Assembly: GCA_964549635.1 (NCBI GenBank)
Contig: CAZJVJ010000004.1
Span: 62,001 to 126,000, forward strand
DNA from: VGNY01 sp964549635
Lineage (GTDB): Bacteria > Chloroflexota > Dehalococcoidia > GIF9 > UBA5629
Reading direction: 5' to 3'
DNA: 64,000 nt
Numbering within the stretch: position 1 is the first letter of the stretch; each line of letters opens with the position of its first letter. Below, piece by piece: positions 18,688-26,603 of the stretch. The notes under the pieces are model-generated. The model was given only the letters and a program-made list of their open reading frames with translations, was not told where the DNA came from and did no database searches. The translations under genes and the position numbers were made by a program.

Positions 18688-19576
18688 TTATCCACTCCCA
18701 GTCCGGGACTCCGTGGTTGAAAAGAAAATGCTGTTGCTTTTTCGTCTTCTCGTTTTACCCCTTTCGTAGGCTGCCCACTTTACGGCACGGTTTTGGGCCT
18801 TCTTTTCAGCGGTGGAATCCGGCTTCCGCATGATGAAGAGATACTTGAAACCTCGTAGGTAAAAATTGAACCGTCTGGCCCTGTTGTACCAGATACCTGT
18901 ATTCGATGTTTGCCCTCTCCGTACCACGCAGATGATGTCTACCGTGTCAAAGTACTTACATAAGCGCTGGTAGAGTTTGAAGCCTACAGGTGTAAATTTC
19001 TTCTTGACCCATTGATCTCCTATTAGCCAAGCCGTGACTTTTCCCGGTTTTAGGACCCTATATATTTCCTTAGCCACTTTTTCGAGCCCATCAAAGAACT
19101 GCTCGTTCTCACACGAGATTTTGCCGATACAATCAGGGTGGTCGCTGTACCAGATGTTGTCGGAGTAAGGTGAGTCAATAAAAACCATATTGACAGAGCT
19201 CTCGTCAAGGGGGTATGTTCCGTGCGTCAGCCTGTTGAACCTCAGGGTGTGCCGGCGCAATGTCATAGCCAATTACCCGACGCCCTTCTTCCTTGCAAAC
19301 GTCTATGGTAGTACCACTTCCAGCCATCGGGTCAAGCACCAAATCGCCGGGTTCTGTATATCTTTGGACGAGGTTCCAGCTTATGAATGCTGGTGTTACG
19401 CCAGGGTATTTGTTGTTGCCCTTTGGGCTTTTCCCATAGCTCTGCTTTGGATAATCCCACAAGGTAGTAGCTTCGAGCACAAGTTTCCCATTGTCAACCT
19501 CTTTGACCATTTCTGCTACGGCTTCGTCAGTATCGTAAGAGAAGCCGTTGATAGGTATGTCTGGAAACAACGGCAA
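18688..19576 (-). pseudogene. Type II DNA methyltransferase (N4/N6 amino type), frameshifted
   Basis: Two frames together encode one enzyme of about 295 residues. The upstream piece has the AdoMet motif DPMAGSGTTIDVC and ends QADARNIPP-stop. The downstream piece resumes PLDESSVNMVFIDSPYSDN with the catalytic DSPY tetrapeptide (motif IV). Removing one C from the five-C run (GGGGG on the plus strand, 19209-19213) restores a continuous NIPLDESS. AdoMet motif precedes the catalytic motif, so it is not of the beta order. DSPY in place of DPPY/NPPY/SPPY is unusual. The TTG at 19576 has no good ribosome binding site; an A6 run at 19620-19625 may hide a second indel. It would protect the sites cut by the neighbouring endonuclease. 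Recent decay, switching or a sequencing error are all possible. Confidence 0.8.
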
Positions 19577-19623
19577 TTCAACTTTAGTGGCCTTGTCGCC
19601 TTTTTTGCGGCTTTGTCGATTTT

Positions 19624-20399
19624 TTATTCACCACGGTTTTTCCTAGTGTTGCGAGACACTAAAGCCCTAAGGTCGTCTATAAACTTATCGAACATTTTGA
19701 CCTTTACACTTTCCTCGACGTTCGATTCGCTCATTACATAGCTCCCGTCTGTGTCGACCTCAACAATCGCCCTACCTTTCTTAGCGGGAGACTTTCTGAT
19801 GAGGGTTCCGTCCTCGTCAGGCGTGATAAAATACGCCTTAATGTGCTTGGTTACTCGTCTTTAGACAATTTGATCTTCCAGTAGCCAGTTTGCGCAATTC
19901 TTTCGCGGAGTGTTACTTTGCCAGAGATAGCGGCTATAACTCGACAAATTTTAGGGTCATATATAACGATATCAAGGTCCGGGAAGTGAGCACCAAACTC
20001 GCCATAGTCAATCAGTAGATTCCTTTTTACTATGCTTAGGGAGGGCGGAAGGTTTTCGGCGACTGACCTGTCAAGTTTGTTGCCATTCACAATTGCTAAT
20101 CCCAAAGCTTTTACCTCATCCTTTATTATGTGCTCGATAAGTTTCTCAAAGTTTTTGCCTTTGAAGGAACGCCAAGACTGTTCGTGGTCGCCGACGCGAG
20201 TGGGCTTTTTCTCAACATGTTTCTTATGCAGTTCCTTCGCCTCACGCAGCAATTCGGAGAGGTACCTGTATGCCTCCTCTCCGTGTTTTTGCTTATACAT
20301 TTCCCATAAGTTGACTAGGTCACTGAAATACATCTCAGTGTCTTTTGAAAATTGTTCATTGGAGTGAGCCAGCAATGACCTGGTATGAACAACAGACAT
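19624..20399 (-). pseudogene. Type II restriction endonuclease, BsaWI-like candidate, frameshifted
   Basis: The first frame gives 182 residues ending WKIKLSKDE-stop at 19851. A second frame continues at once VTKHIKAYFITPDEDG and ends FIDDLRALVSRNTRKN at a TAA (19624-19626), without any usable start of its own. Adding one G at about 19853 (GAGTAACC to GAGGTAACC) joins them into about 258 residues. Nuclease features are FPDLDIVIYD and ISGKV followed by LRERIAQTGYWKIKL, a PD-(D/E)xK variant with serine before xK. That last segment resembles the BsaWI group (WCCGGW), from memory only. The gene overlaps the likely methyltransferase start, as expected for an R-M pair. Confidence 0.68.
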
Positions 20400-20543
20400 A
20401 AGTACTTATAATATCTTTTCTTTTCTGCTCGAGATTTTTGCATTCTTCATCGAATTCCTAAAGCGCTAGCTAATAATACAATTTCCAATGTGACATACCT
20501 AACTTGCCTATCGACTTTACAAAACTTCAGTTTGGACTGCTCT

Positions 20544-20817
20544 CTAGAAGAAAACAGTTACCCGCTTCCCGTCGCGGACATAAATCTCCCAAACTGTACG
20601 CTGCCCCGTTTCTGCTGAGGAGATGTGTTTGACTAAACGCACATCGCACTCCGCTACATTGAAAGTCCTTCTGAGGTCTAGGATCCGTTTTTTCAGTCAG
20701 GTCTCGTCTCTCAAAACCAGTTTCTGAGCCAAAGGCTTCGCTTTGATATCGCTCGCGAAGCGCAACGGCTTTCGAAATGCCAGTTGTTACATCGTGTACA
20801 GGTATCATCTCCTCCAT
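20544..20817 (-). pseudogene. Small unknown protein, frameshifted
   Basis: The frame opened at ATG 20817 (AAAGGAGCAAAGGT site) encodes MEEMIPVHDVTTGISKAVAL and so on, but loses protein-like character after residue 42. Another frame then reads RILDLRRTFNVAECDVRL up to VRDGKRVTVFF-stop at 20544. Reading the A6 run (T6 on the plus strand, 20688-20693) as A5 joins the halves into a 90-residue product. No family recognised; it is small and charged with a beta-like C-terminal half. It lies between secA and the endonuclease gene on the same strand and could belong to either unit. Confidence 0.6.
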
Positions 20818-21007
20818 ACCTTTGCTCCTTTCTGTCCCCTTGCTGATATCAGCCCGAGTTGCTGCTTTATTACCAGTTCGGCAGATTTTTGAGTGGTGGC
20901 ATACGGGTGGTCTTGTGATAGGAAAAAGTTTTTATAATTTTGGCTTTACCTGGGCCTTTCTCCAGGGGAAGAGGAAACTCCGTTTGTGTCCTGAAGGGAC
21001 AGACAGG

Positions 21008-23611
21008 CTATCTGCCGCAGCAGTGTTTGTATTTTCTACCGGAACCACAGGGGCAGGGCTCGTTGCGGCCGACTTTTCTGCCGGCAGGAACGGGAACTTT
21101 TTTGGGTTGTCTTGGGGTGGGAGCTTCTTTCACGGTGATGTTGACCTTGTAGATGGTGTGGACGACCTCATAGTTGATGCCAGCGATGAGGCTTTCGAAT
21201 AGTGCATGGCCTTCTTTTTTGTAGACGACTAGGGGCTCAATCTGCCTCATGGCAAAAAGGCTGGCCTGCTGGCGAAGATGGTCCATAGCGGTAAGGTGGT
21301 CCTTCCACAGGTTGTCGATAGCCCGCAGCATCACCAGCCTCTCTAAAAGCCTCATGTTTTCAGGGCCTATCTCCTTTTCACGCTGCTCATAAAGTTGCTC
21401 GGCGTAGGTGATCAGGTTCTCGGTAAGCTGTTTTATTTTCATCCGGGAGAGTGATGCGGTATTTATTTGAGGTGGTAGTGGGAAGATGTGGGCTAAATCT
21501 TCCAGCAAGCCAGCCAAATCTGGCTCGATAAGCTCGCTTGTGCAATGGGCGGCGACGATCTTTTCGATTTCCTTTCTAACCATAGACAGTATGTTTGCCT
21601 TAAGGTCAGCGCCCTCAAGTATTTTTCTTCTTTCGGCGTAGATTACCTCACGGTGTTTGTTGACGACGTCATCAAATTCAACCAGATGTTTTCGGATATC
21701 GAAATGATAGCTTTCTACCCTTACCTGGGCATTTTCAATGGCCTTGCTGACCATGGGATGTTCAATCGGGGTATTCTCATCAAAGCCCGCCCATTCCATG
21801 AAGCCCTTAATGCGGTCACCGCCAAAGCGGCGGACAATGTCATCTTCCAGGGAGACGTAGAAGCGGGAGCTACCTGGGTCACCCTGTCTGCCAGCACGAC
21901 CGCGAAGCTGGTTGTCTATACGCCTAGCTTCGTGGCGCTCAGTGCCAATGACATGGAGACCACCAAGCTGAATGACCCTGTTGTGTTCCTCTAGCCACTC
22001 TTTGGTGTCGCGCCCGGCTGGATTGCCGCCGAGTATAATGTCTACGCCACGTCCTGCCATGTTGGTGGCTACGGTGACAGCTCCTATCCGCCCTGCCTGG
22101 GCAATGATGGCAGCCTCCTTTTCGTGGTGTTTGGCGTTCAGCACCTGATGGGGAATGCCGCGCCTTTTGAGCATCTCGCTGAGCCTTTCTGATTTCTCGA
22201 TGGAGACAGTGCCGATAAGCACCGGTCTGCCCTGTTTGTGGAGTTCTTCAATTTCTCTGACCACGGCCTTGAATTTGGTTTCCTCATCCTTGTAGACCTG
22301 GTCAGGATGATCAATGCGAATCATTGGCTTATTTGTAGGTATAACGACCACCTCGAGGTTGTAGATTTTGTGGAACTCCTCGGCTTCAGTGGCGGCAGTG
22401 CCGGTCATGCCGGCCAGTTTTTTATAAAGGCGGAAGTAGTTCTGGAAGGTGATGGTGGCTAAGGTTAAGCTCTCGCGCTGAATTTTTACCCTTTCTTTGG
22501 CTTCAATTGCCTGATGAAGTCCTTCTGAATATCTTCGGCCAAACATAAGTCTGCCGGTGAATTCGTCAACTATGATGACCTGTCCGTCTTTAACTACATA
22601 GTCGCGGTCCCTCTTGAACAGCACATGGGCTTTAAGGGCATTTTCCAGGTACTGGTTAAGGGCGTAATTGGCTGGGTCGTAAAGGCTTGGGGCTTTGAGC
22701 AAGCCATCCCTGCGCAGCCATTTTTCCATCTTGTTGATGCCTGACTCTGTCAGATAAACTTGGCGCTCCTTTTCTTCGACGGTGTAGTCCTCGTATGCTT
22801 TGAGCTGGGGCACTAGGCGGGCAAAGACATGGTATTTTTCGGTGGCTTCTTCCGCGGCGCCGCTGATTATAAGCGGGGTGCGGGCCTCATCTATCAGTAT
22901 GTTGTCTACCTCGTCAACGATGGCATAGTTGAGTTCACGCTGGACGCACTGGGAGAAATCTATAGCCATGTTGTCCCTGAGGTAGTCGAAGCCGAACTCG
23001 TTGTTTGTGCCGTAGGTTATGTCTGCCAGGTAGGCCTCGCGGCGGCTGATAGGGCGGAAATGTGGCCAGCGGGTATCTTTCTCATCGGTGTAGGTGGGGT
23101 CGTATAGCCGAGCTGGAAGGTGTTCAGCCGGGCTCTGAGGTGGGTAGATGCTGGCAACGGTCAAGCCCAGCGCATGATATATGGGCCCCATCCAGTAAGC
23201 ATCGCGGCGTGCCAGATAGTCGTTGAGAGTTATTAGGTGGCAGCCTTTGCCAGTTAGGGCATTTAGGTAAAGGGGTAATGTAGCGACCAAGGTTTTGCCC
23301 TCACCAGTCTTCATCTCAGCGATTTTGCCCTGGTGGAGGACGATGCCGCCCATTAGTTGCACATCGAAGTGCCGCTCACCTATAGTGCGCCTGGCGGCTT
23401 CCCTGACGGCGGCAAAAGCTTCAGGCAGCAACTCATCCAGCGTCTCACCTTGTTTCAGACGGGACTTGAACTCGTCTGTCTTGGCACGGAGCTCAAAGTC
23501 ACTGAGCCTCCTGAATTCGGGCTCCAGTGAATTTATCTCGTCTACAATAGGCTGGAGACGCTTTAGCTCTTTCTCGTTAGAATCTATAAGACTGGCCAGC
23601 CACTTTAGCAT
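21008..23611 (-). CDS. secA: Preprotein translocase ATPase SecA
   Basis: Motor of the Sec export pathway, 867 residues. Walker A lies in MKTGEGKTLVATLPLYLN near residue 100 and the Walker B region in DEVDNILIDEARTPLI near 210. The second motor half shows NMAGRGVDIILGGNPAG near residue 480. The C-terminus carries the zinc and SecB/phospholipid-binding tail NEPCPCGSGRKYKHCC. Complete and normal in length. It starts 6 bp after prs, so the two are cotranscribed from the prs promoter. Confidence 0.97.
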   Translation of the reverse strand: MLKWLASLIDSNEKELKRLQPIVDEINSLEPEFRRLSDFELRAKTDEFKSRLKQGETLDELLPEAFAAVREAARRTIGERHFDVQLMGGIVLHQGKIAEMKTGEGKTLVATLPLYLNALTGKGCHLITLNDYLARRDAYWMGPIYHALGLTVASIYPPQSPAEHLPARLYDPTYTDEKDTRWPHFRPISRREAYLADITYGTNNEFGFDYLRDNMAIDFSQCVQRELNYAIVDEVDNILIDEARTPLIISGAAEEATEKYHVFARLVPQLKAYEDYTVEEKERQVYLTESGINKMEKWLRRDGLLKAPSLYDPANYALNQYLENALKAHVLFKRDRDYVVKDGQVIIVDEFTGRLMFGRRYSEGLHQAIEAKERVKIQRESLTLATITFQNYFRLYKKLAGMTGTAATEAEEFHKIYNLEVVVIPTNKPMIRIDHPDQVYKDEETKFKAVVREIEELHKQGRPVLIGTVSIEKSERLSEMLKRRGIPHQVLNAKHHEKEAAIIAQAGRIGAVTVATNMAGRGVDIILGGNPAGRDTKEWLEEHNRVIQLGGLHVIGTERHEARRIDNQLRGRAGRQGDPGSSRFYVSLEDDIVRRFGGDRIKGFMEWAGFDENTPIEHPMVSKAIENAQVRVESYHFDIRKHLVEFDDVVNKHREVIYAERRKILEGADLKANILSMVRKEIEKIVAAHCTSELIEPDLAGLLEDLAHIFPLPPQINTASLSRMKIKQLTENLITYAEQLYEQREKEIGPENMRLLERLVMLRAIDNLWKDHLTAMDHLRQQASLFAMRQIEPLVVYKKEGHALFESLIAGINYEVVHTIYKVNITVKEAPTPRQPKKVPVPAGRKVGRNEPCPCGSGRKYKHCCGR

Positions 23612-23617
23612 GGTGTG

Positions 23618-24556
23618 TTACTCAAACATGGCGCCCACGGAGAGACCTGTGTGGATGCGTCTTATGGCTTCTCCGAGCAGCGGCGCTATAGGTAGTACGG
23701 TTATTTTGTCCAGTTTCTTTTCCTTGCCCACTGGAAGGCTATCGGTGACGACCACCTCTTTAACTGGTGAGCTGGCTATTCGTTCTATAGCCGGTCCTGA
23801 GAATACGGGGTGGGTGCAACAGGCATAGACTTCAGTGGCCCCGTGCTCAAGGAGGGTGTTTACCGCGCCGACCAGCGAACCAGCAGTGTCTATCTCATCG
23901 TCTATAGTGAGGGCACGCATACCTTCAACATGGCCGATTATGTCCAAAGTTTCCGTGACATCGACATTGCCTCTGCGTCGCTTTTCGATGATAGCCAGCG
24001 GTGCGTTAAGTCTGGCAGCTAGGTCACGGGCGCGTGCCGATATGCCGATGTCAGTGGCGACGACCACCAGGTTTTCCAGCGCTTTCTGTTTCCAGTAGTC
24101 TCTGAGGATAAACAAAGCGGTAAGTTCGTCAACGGGTATATTGAAAAAGCCCTGGATCTGGGCAGCGTGCAAATCTATAGTCAGTAGCCGATTGGCTCCG
24201 GCGGTGGTGAGTAAGTCAGCTATCAGACGGGCAGTGATAGGCACTCTGGGCTGGTCTTTTTTGTCAGTACGGCCGTAAGCATAATAGGGTACGACCGCAG
24301 TGATCCTGCCTGCCGAGGCCCGTTTAAAGGCATCAATCATTATCAGTAGTTCTACCAGGTTTTTGTTAACCGGTGAGGCTAAGGGTTGGACGATGAACAC
24401 ATCTCGTTCACGCACATTTTCCAAAATACGGACAAAGATATTTTCGTTGCGGAATTCGAAGACCTCGGCTTTGCCCAGCGGTATGTCCAGATATGCACAG
24501 ATAGCCTGAGCTAGAATCGGGTGTGCATTGCCGGTGAAAACCTTCAGTTCATCCAT
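23618..24556 (-). CDS. prs: Ribose-phosphate pyrophosphokinase
   Basis: Makes PRPP from ribose 5-phosphate and ATP for nucleotide, His and Trp synthesis. Visible motifs are KVFTGNAHPILAQ at the N-terminus, the metal-binding DLHAAQIQGFF near residue 125 and the PRPP loop DDEIDTAGS near 220. The longest frame begins at 24571, but that leaves GGTGGGG as a ribosome binding site for the ATG at 24556, and homologues begin with DELKVF, so I chose 24556 (312 residues). Its promoter region contains a dyad around the -10 box. Cotranscribed with secA. Confidence 0.95.
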   Translation of the reverse strand: MDELKVFTGNAHPILAQAICAYLDIPLGKAEVFEFRNENIFVRILENVRERDVFIVQPLASPVNKNLVELLIMIDAFKRASAGRITAVVPYYAYGRTDKKDQPRVPITARLIADLLTTAGANRLLTIDLHAAQIQGFFNIPVDELTALFILRDYWKQKALENLVVVATDIGISARARDLAARLNAPLAIIEKRRRGNVDVTETLDIIGHVEGMRALTIDDEIDTAGSLVGAVNTLLEHGATEVYACCTHPVFSGPAIERIASSPVKEVVVTDSLPVGKEKKLDKITVLPIAPLLGEAIRRIHTGLSVGAMFE

Positions 24557-24572
24557 GAATTGCCCCACCATG

Positions 24573-24599
24573 TTTGGTGCGCATAATTATAGCACCAAA
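24573..24599 (-). promoter_or_regulatory. Candidate operator dyad over the prs -10 box
   Basis: TTTGGTGC (24573-24580) and GCACCAAA (24592-24599) form a perfect 8-bp inverted repeat with an 11-bp centre. On the minus strand the centre contains TATAAT (24586-24591), a perfect -10. The -35 is weak (GCGACA at 24610-24615, spacer 18). A repressor binding here would block prs-secA transcription. Regulator not identified. Confidence 0.5.
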
Positions 24600-24706
24600 T
24601 GGGCCATCATGTCGCAGTCTCGTTAACCGATGATTACGGACAGATGCAAAATCGTCCCAGATATTTGTAGTTTTGAATCTGCTTTTCAGATTTTTATTCA
24701 TGCCGG

Positions 24707-24712
24707 TATAAT
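24707..24712 (+). promoter_or_regulatory. Possible -10 box of nth
   Basis: A perfect TATAAT with TTTTCA (24683-24688) 18 bp upstream. It overlaps the ATG at 24711, so if active the transcript would begin a few bases before ATG 24723 and be nearly leaderless. Confidence 0.4.
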
Positions 24713-24722
24713 GGTTTCCGAA

Positions 24723-25388
24723 ATGGGTAATGGGAACATTGAGCAAATTATAAAGTTATTGAGCGAGGAGTATGGGAAGCGGCAGTGGCAAGCGAGGCAA
24801 AGCCCTATCTCAGTGCTGATACAAACGATACTCTCTCAAAATACATCAGACAGAAATTCCAGCCGGGCATTTGGATCGCTTTTATCTTCTTTTAATAGCT
24901 GGGAAGCCATTGCTGATGCCGATGTTAAGGCGATTGCTGATTCTATAAGGGCTGGTGGTTTGGGAATGGTCAAAGCGGGATATATTAAGCGGGTACTTCA
25001 GGAGATACGTAAAAAACGAGGCGGTTTTGACCTTGGCTTTTTGGCAGAGATGTCTGTTGATGAAGGCAGAGGCTGGCTCAGGCAACTGCCCGGGGTGGGT
25101 ATGAAGACAGCTAGCTGCGTGTTGCTTTTTGCGCTGGGTATGCCAGCTTTGCCAGTGGACACGCATATTTTCCGCGTGGCCAGAAGGCTGGGGCTGATTA
25201 ATTACGGAGTCCCAGTTGAAAAAGCACACAGACAGCTTGAGGAACTGGTGCCTCCTGAACATACCTACCAGTTCCACGTTTTGTTGATAGAGCATGGCAG
25301 AAAAGTGTGTAAGGCCCAGCGCCCTTATTGCGACCGTTGTGTCTTGCAAAAGCTTTGCCCAGAGGCTGGAAATTGGCTAGTAAGCTAA
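24723..25388 (+). CDS. nth: Endonuclease III-like DNA glycosylase/AP lyase
   Basis: HhH-GPD superfamily repair glycosylase, about 221 residues from ATG 24723; longer readings start at 24711 and 24630. The helix-hairpin-helix is LPGVGMKTASCVLL, with the catalytic aspartate in ALPVDTHIFRVARRLG. The usual Nth catalytic lysine position reads GVGMKTA. The C-terminal iron-sulfur loop matches C-x6-C-x2-C-x5-C (CKAQRPYCDRCVLQKLC). It removes oxidised pyrimidines in known relatives. It is divergent from prs with a shared regulatory region. Start uncertain because no candidate has a clear ribosome binding site. Confidence 0.88.
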   Translation: MGNGNIEQIIKLLSEEYGKRQWQARQSPISVLIQTILSQNTSDRNSSRAFGSLLSSFNSWEAIADADVKAIADSIRAGGLGMVKAGYIKRVLQEIRKKRGGFDLGFLAEMSVDEGRGWLRQLPGVGMKTASCVLLFALGMPALPVDTHIFRVARRLGLINYGVPVEKAHRQLEELVPPEHTYQFHVLLIEHGRKVCKAQRPYCDRCVLQKLCPEAGNWLVS

Positions 25389-25499
25389 CGTAAGTTTTGA
25401 CCTTATGAGATACAAGCATGTGGCTGATAGGGCTTAAGGTCTGCAAACACATGATAAAGAACTAAGAGTCCTCCTAACGGCTCAGAAGGGGGTTTTATT

Positions 25500-25802
25500 A
25501 TGAGAAAGACGACACAAAATTATGTTGTGAACCTAATGTTTGGTTTATTGATGCTTTTTCAGAGCGTCACTGGGTTCATACTCTGGTTTGTTGTGCCTGG
25601 AGGTTACAGGTACAGAGGGGGTGCTGGAGCAGCGGCAGGTAGCCCTGTATTTCTGTTTGACCGCCACACCTGGCAGGACGTGCACAAGTGGACTGCAGTG
25701 GTTCTGCTGGTGATATTTGCGGTGCACATTTTTATGCACTGGCGGTGGCTTTTTTACATGACGAAGTCGTATTTCCAGCAGGGTACAAAGATTGATAGCT
25801 AA
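25500..25802 (+). CDS. Small DUF4405-like membrane protein
   Basis: A 100-residue protein with two membrane helices (about residues 8-32 and 62-82). Histidines lie at the start and inside the second helix (DRHTWQDVHKW, VHIFMHW), the pattern of cytochrome-b-like DUF4405 proteins in which paired histidines can bind haem. A GAAGGGGG site precedes the ATG. No redox partner is adjacent, and the next gene is on the other strand, so the job is unknown; haem binding is an inference from spacing. Confidence 0.7.
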   Translation: MRKTTQNYVVNLMFGLLMLFQSVTGFILWFVVPGGYRYRGGAGAAAGSPVFLFDRHTWQDVHKWTAVVLLVIFAVHIFMHWRWLFYMTKSYFQQGTKIDS

Positions 25803-25850
25803 TATTGCAGTTTATCAGGATAGCCCTTGATGAACCTCTTTGAGGCAGGT

Positions 25851-26603
25851 CTATTTTTTGATGCTGAAGGCATAGGAGCAGGCTACTATCATGATGGTGG
25901 CAAACAGCGCCAGTATAATGAATTCGATATAAACCGGTAGCGTTGAGCTTGCCGTGCCAAAAATTGCCCAGCGCAGGGCATCCACCCCGTAGGTAAGCGG
26001 GTTTATGTAGCTGAAGCTTTTTAGCCAGCCAGGGGCTGAATTCAGCGGGAAGAGGGCCCCGCTGGTGAAAAACATAGGCATGATTACCAGGCTCATAATG
26101 AAGTTGAATGCCTCCATGCTGGCTATTATGGAGGCAATAAGCAATCCAATGCATACCAGTCCTATCGAAATGAGGACCATGGTGGGGAGTAATGTGAGGA
26201 CTGATAGTGGGGACAGGTGCACCCCCACAAGGAATGCCAGCGGCAGCATGATGGAACCCTGAATAAGTGCACTGGTTCCACTACCTAGAGCTTTGCCGAT
26301 GACGATGGAAGTCCTCGAAACGGGGGCCACCATTATCTCTTTCCAGAAACCGAATTCTCTATCCCATATTACAGAGACTCCAGACCAGACAGATGTGAAA
26401 AGCAGGGTCATACCGACTATTCCCGGGAATATGAAGCTCTGGTAGCTCTGAGCGTCGGACAGTTCCATACCCCGTATGCCGCTGCCGAAGACCAGCAACC
26501 AGAGCACAGGCATTATGAGGGAAGAGATAATTCGCGATTTTTCACGCCAGTATCTGATGACTTCCCTAAGCCACAATCCGTAGATTTTCTTAAGCTCGCT
26601 CAT
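25851..26603 (-). CDS. ABC-2 type exporter permease
   Basis: Integral membrane protein of 250 residues with about six hydrophobic segments. It has the ABC-2 layout: an amphipathic start (YGLWLREVIRYWREK), then FPGIVGMTLLFTSVWSGVSVIWDREFGFWKEIMVAPVSR in several spans, and the SALFPLNSAPGWLKSFSYINP loop in the last third, typical of DrrB/NodJ-like permeases. It overlaps the ATPase gene by 4 bp. Together they should form an exporter for a drug, lipid or polysaccharide; substrate unknown. Confidence 0.87.
   Translation of the reverse strand: MSELKKIYGLWLREVIRYWREKSRIISSLIMPVLWLLVFGSGIRGMELSDAQSYQSFIFPGIVGMTLLFTSVWSGVSVIWDREFGFWKEIMVAPVSRTSIVIGKALGSGTSALIQGSIMLPLAFLVGVHLSPLSVLTLLPTMVLISIGLVCIGLLIASIIASMEAFNFIMSLVIMPMFFTSGALFPLNSAPGWLKSFSYINPLTYGVDALRWAIFGTASSTLPVYIEFIILALFATIMIVACSYAFSIKK

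Noticed and set aside
19190..19741. 183-residue plus-strand open frame
   Set aside because: It is antisense to the methyltransferase and endonuclease, and the minus strand carries the recognisable motifs.
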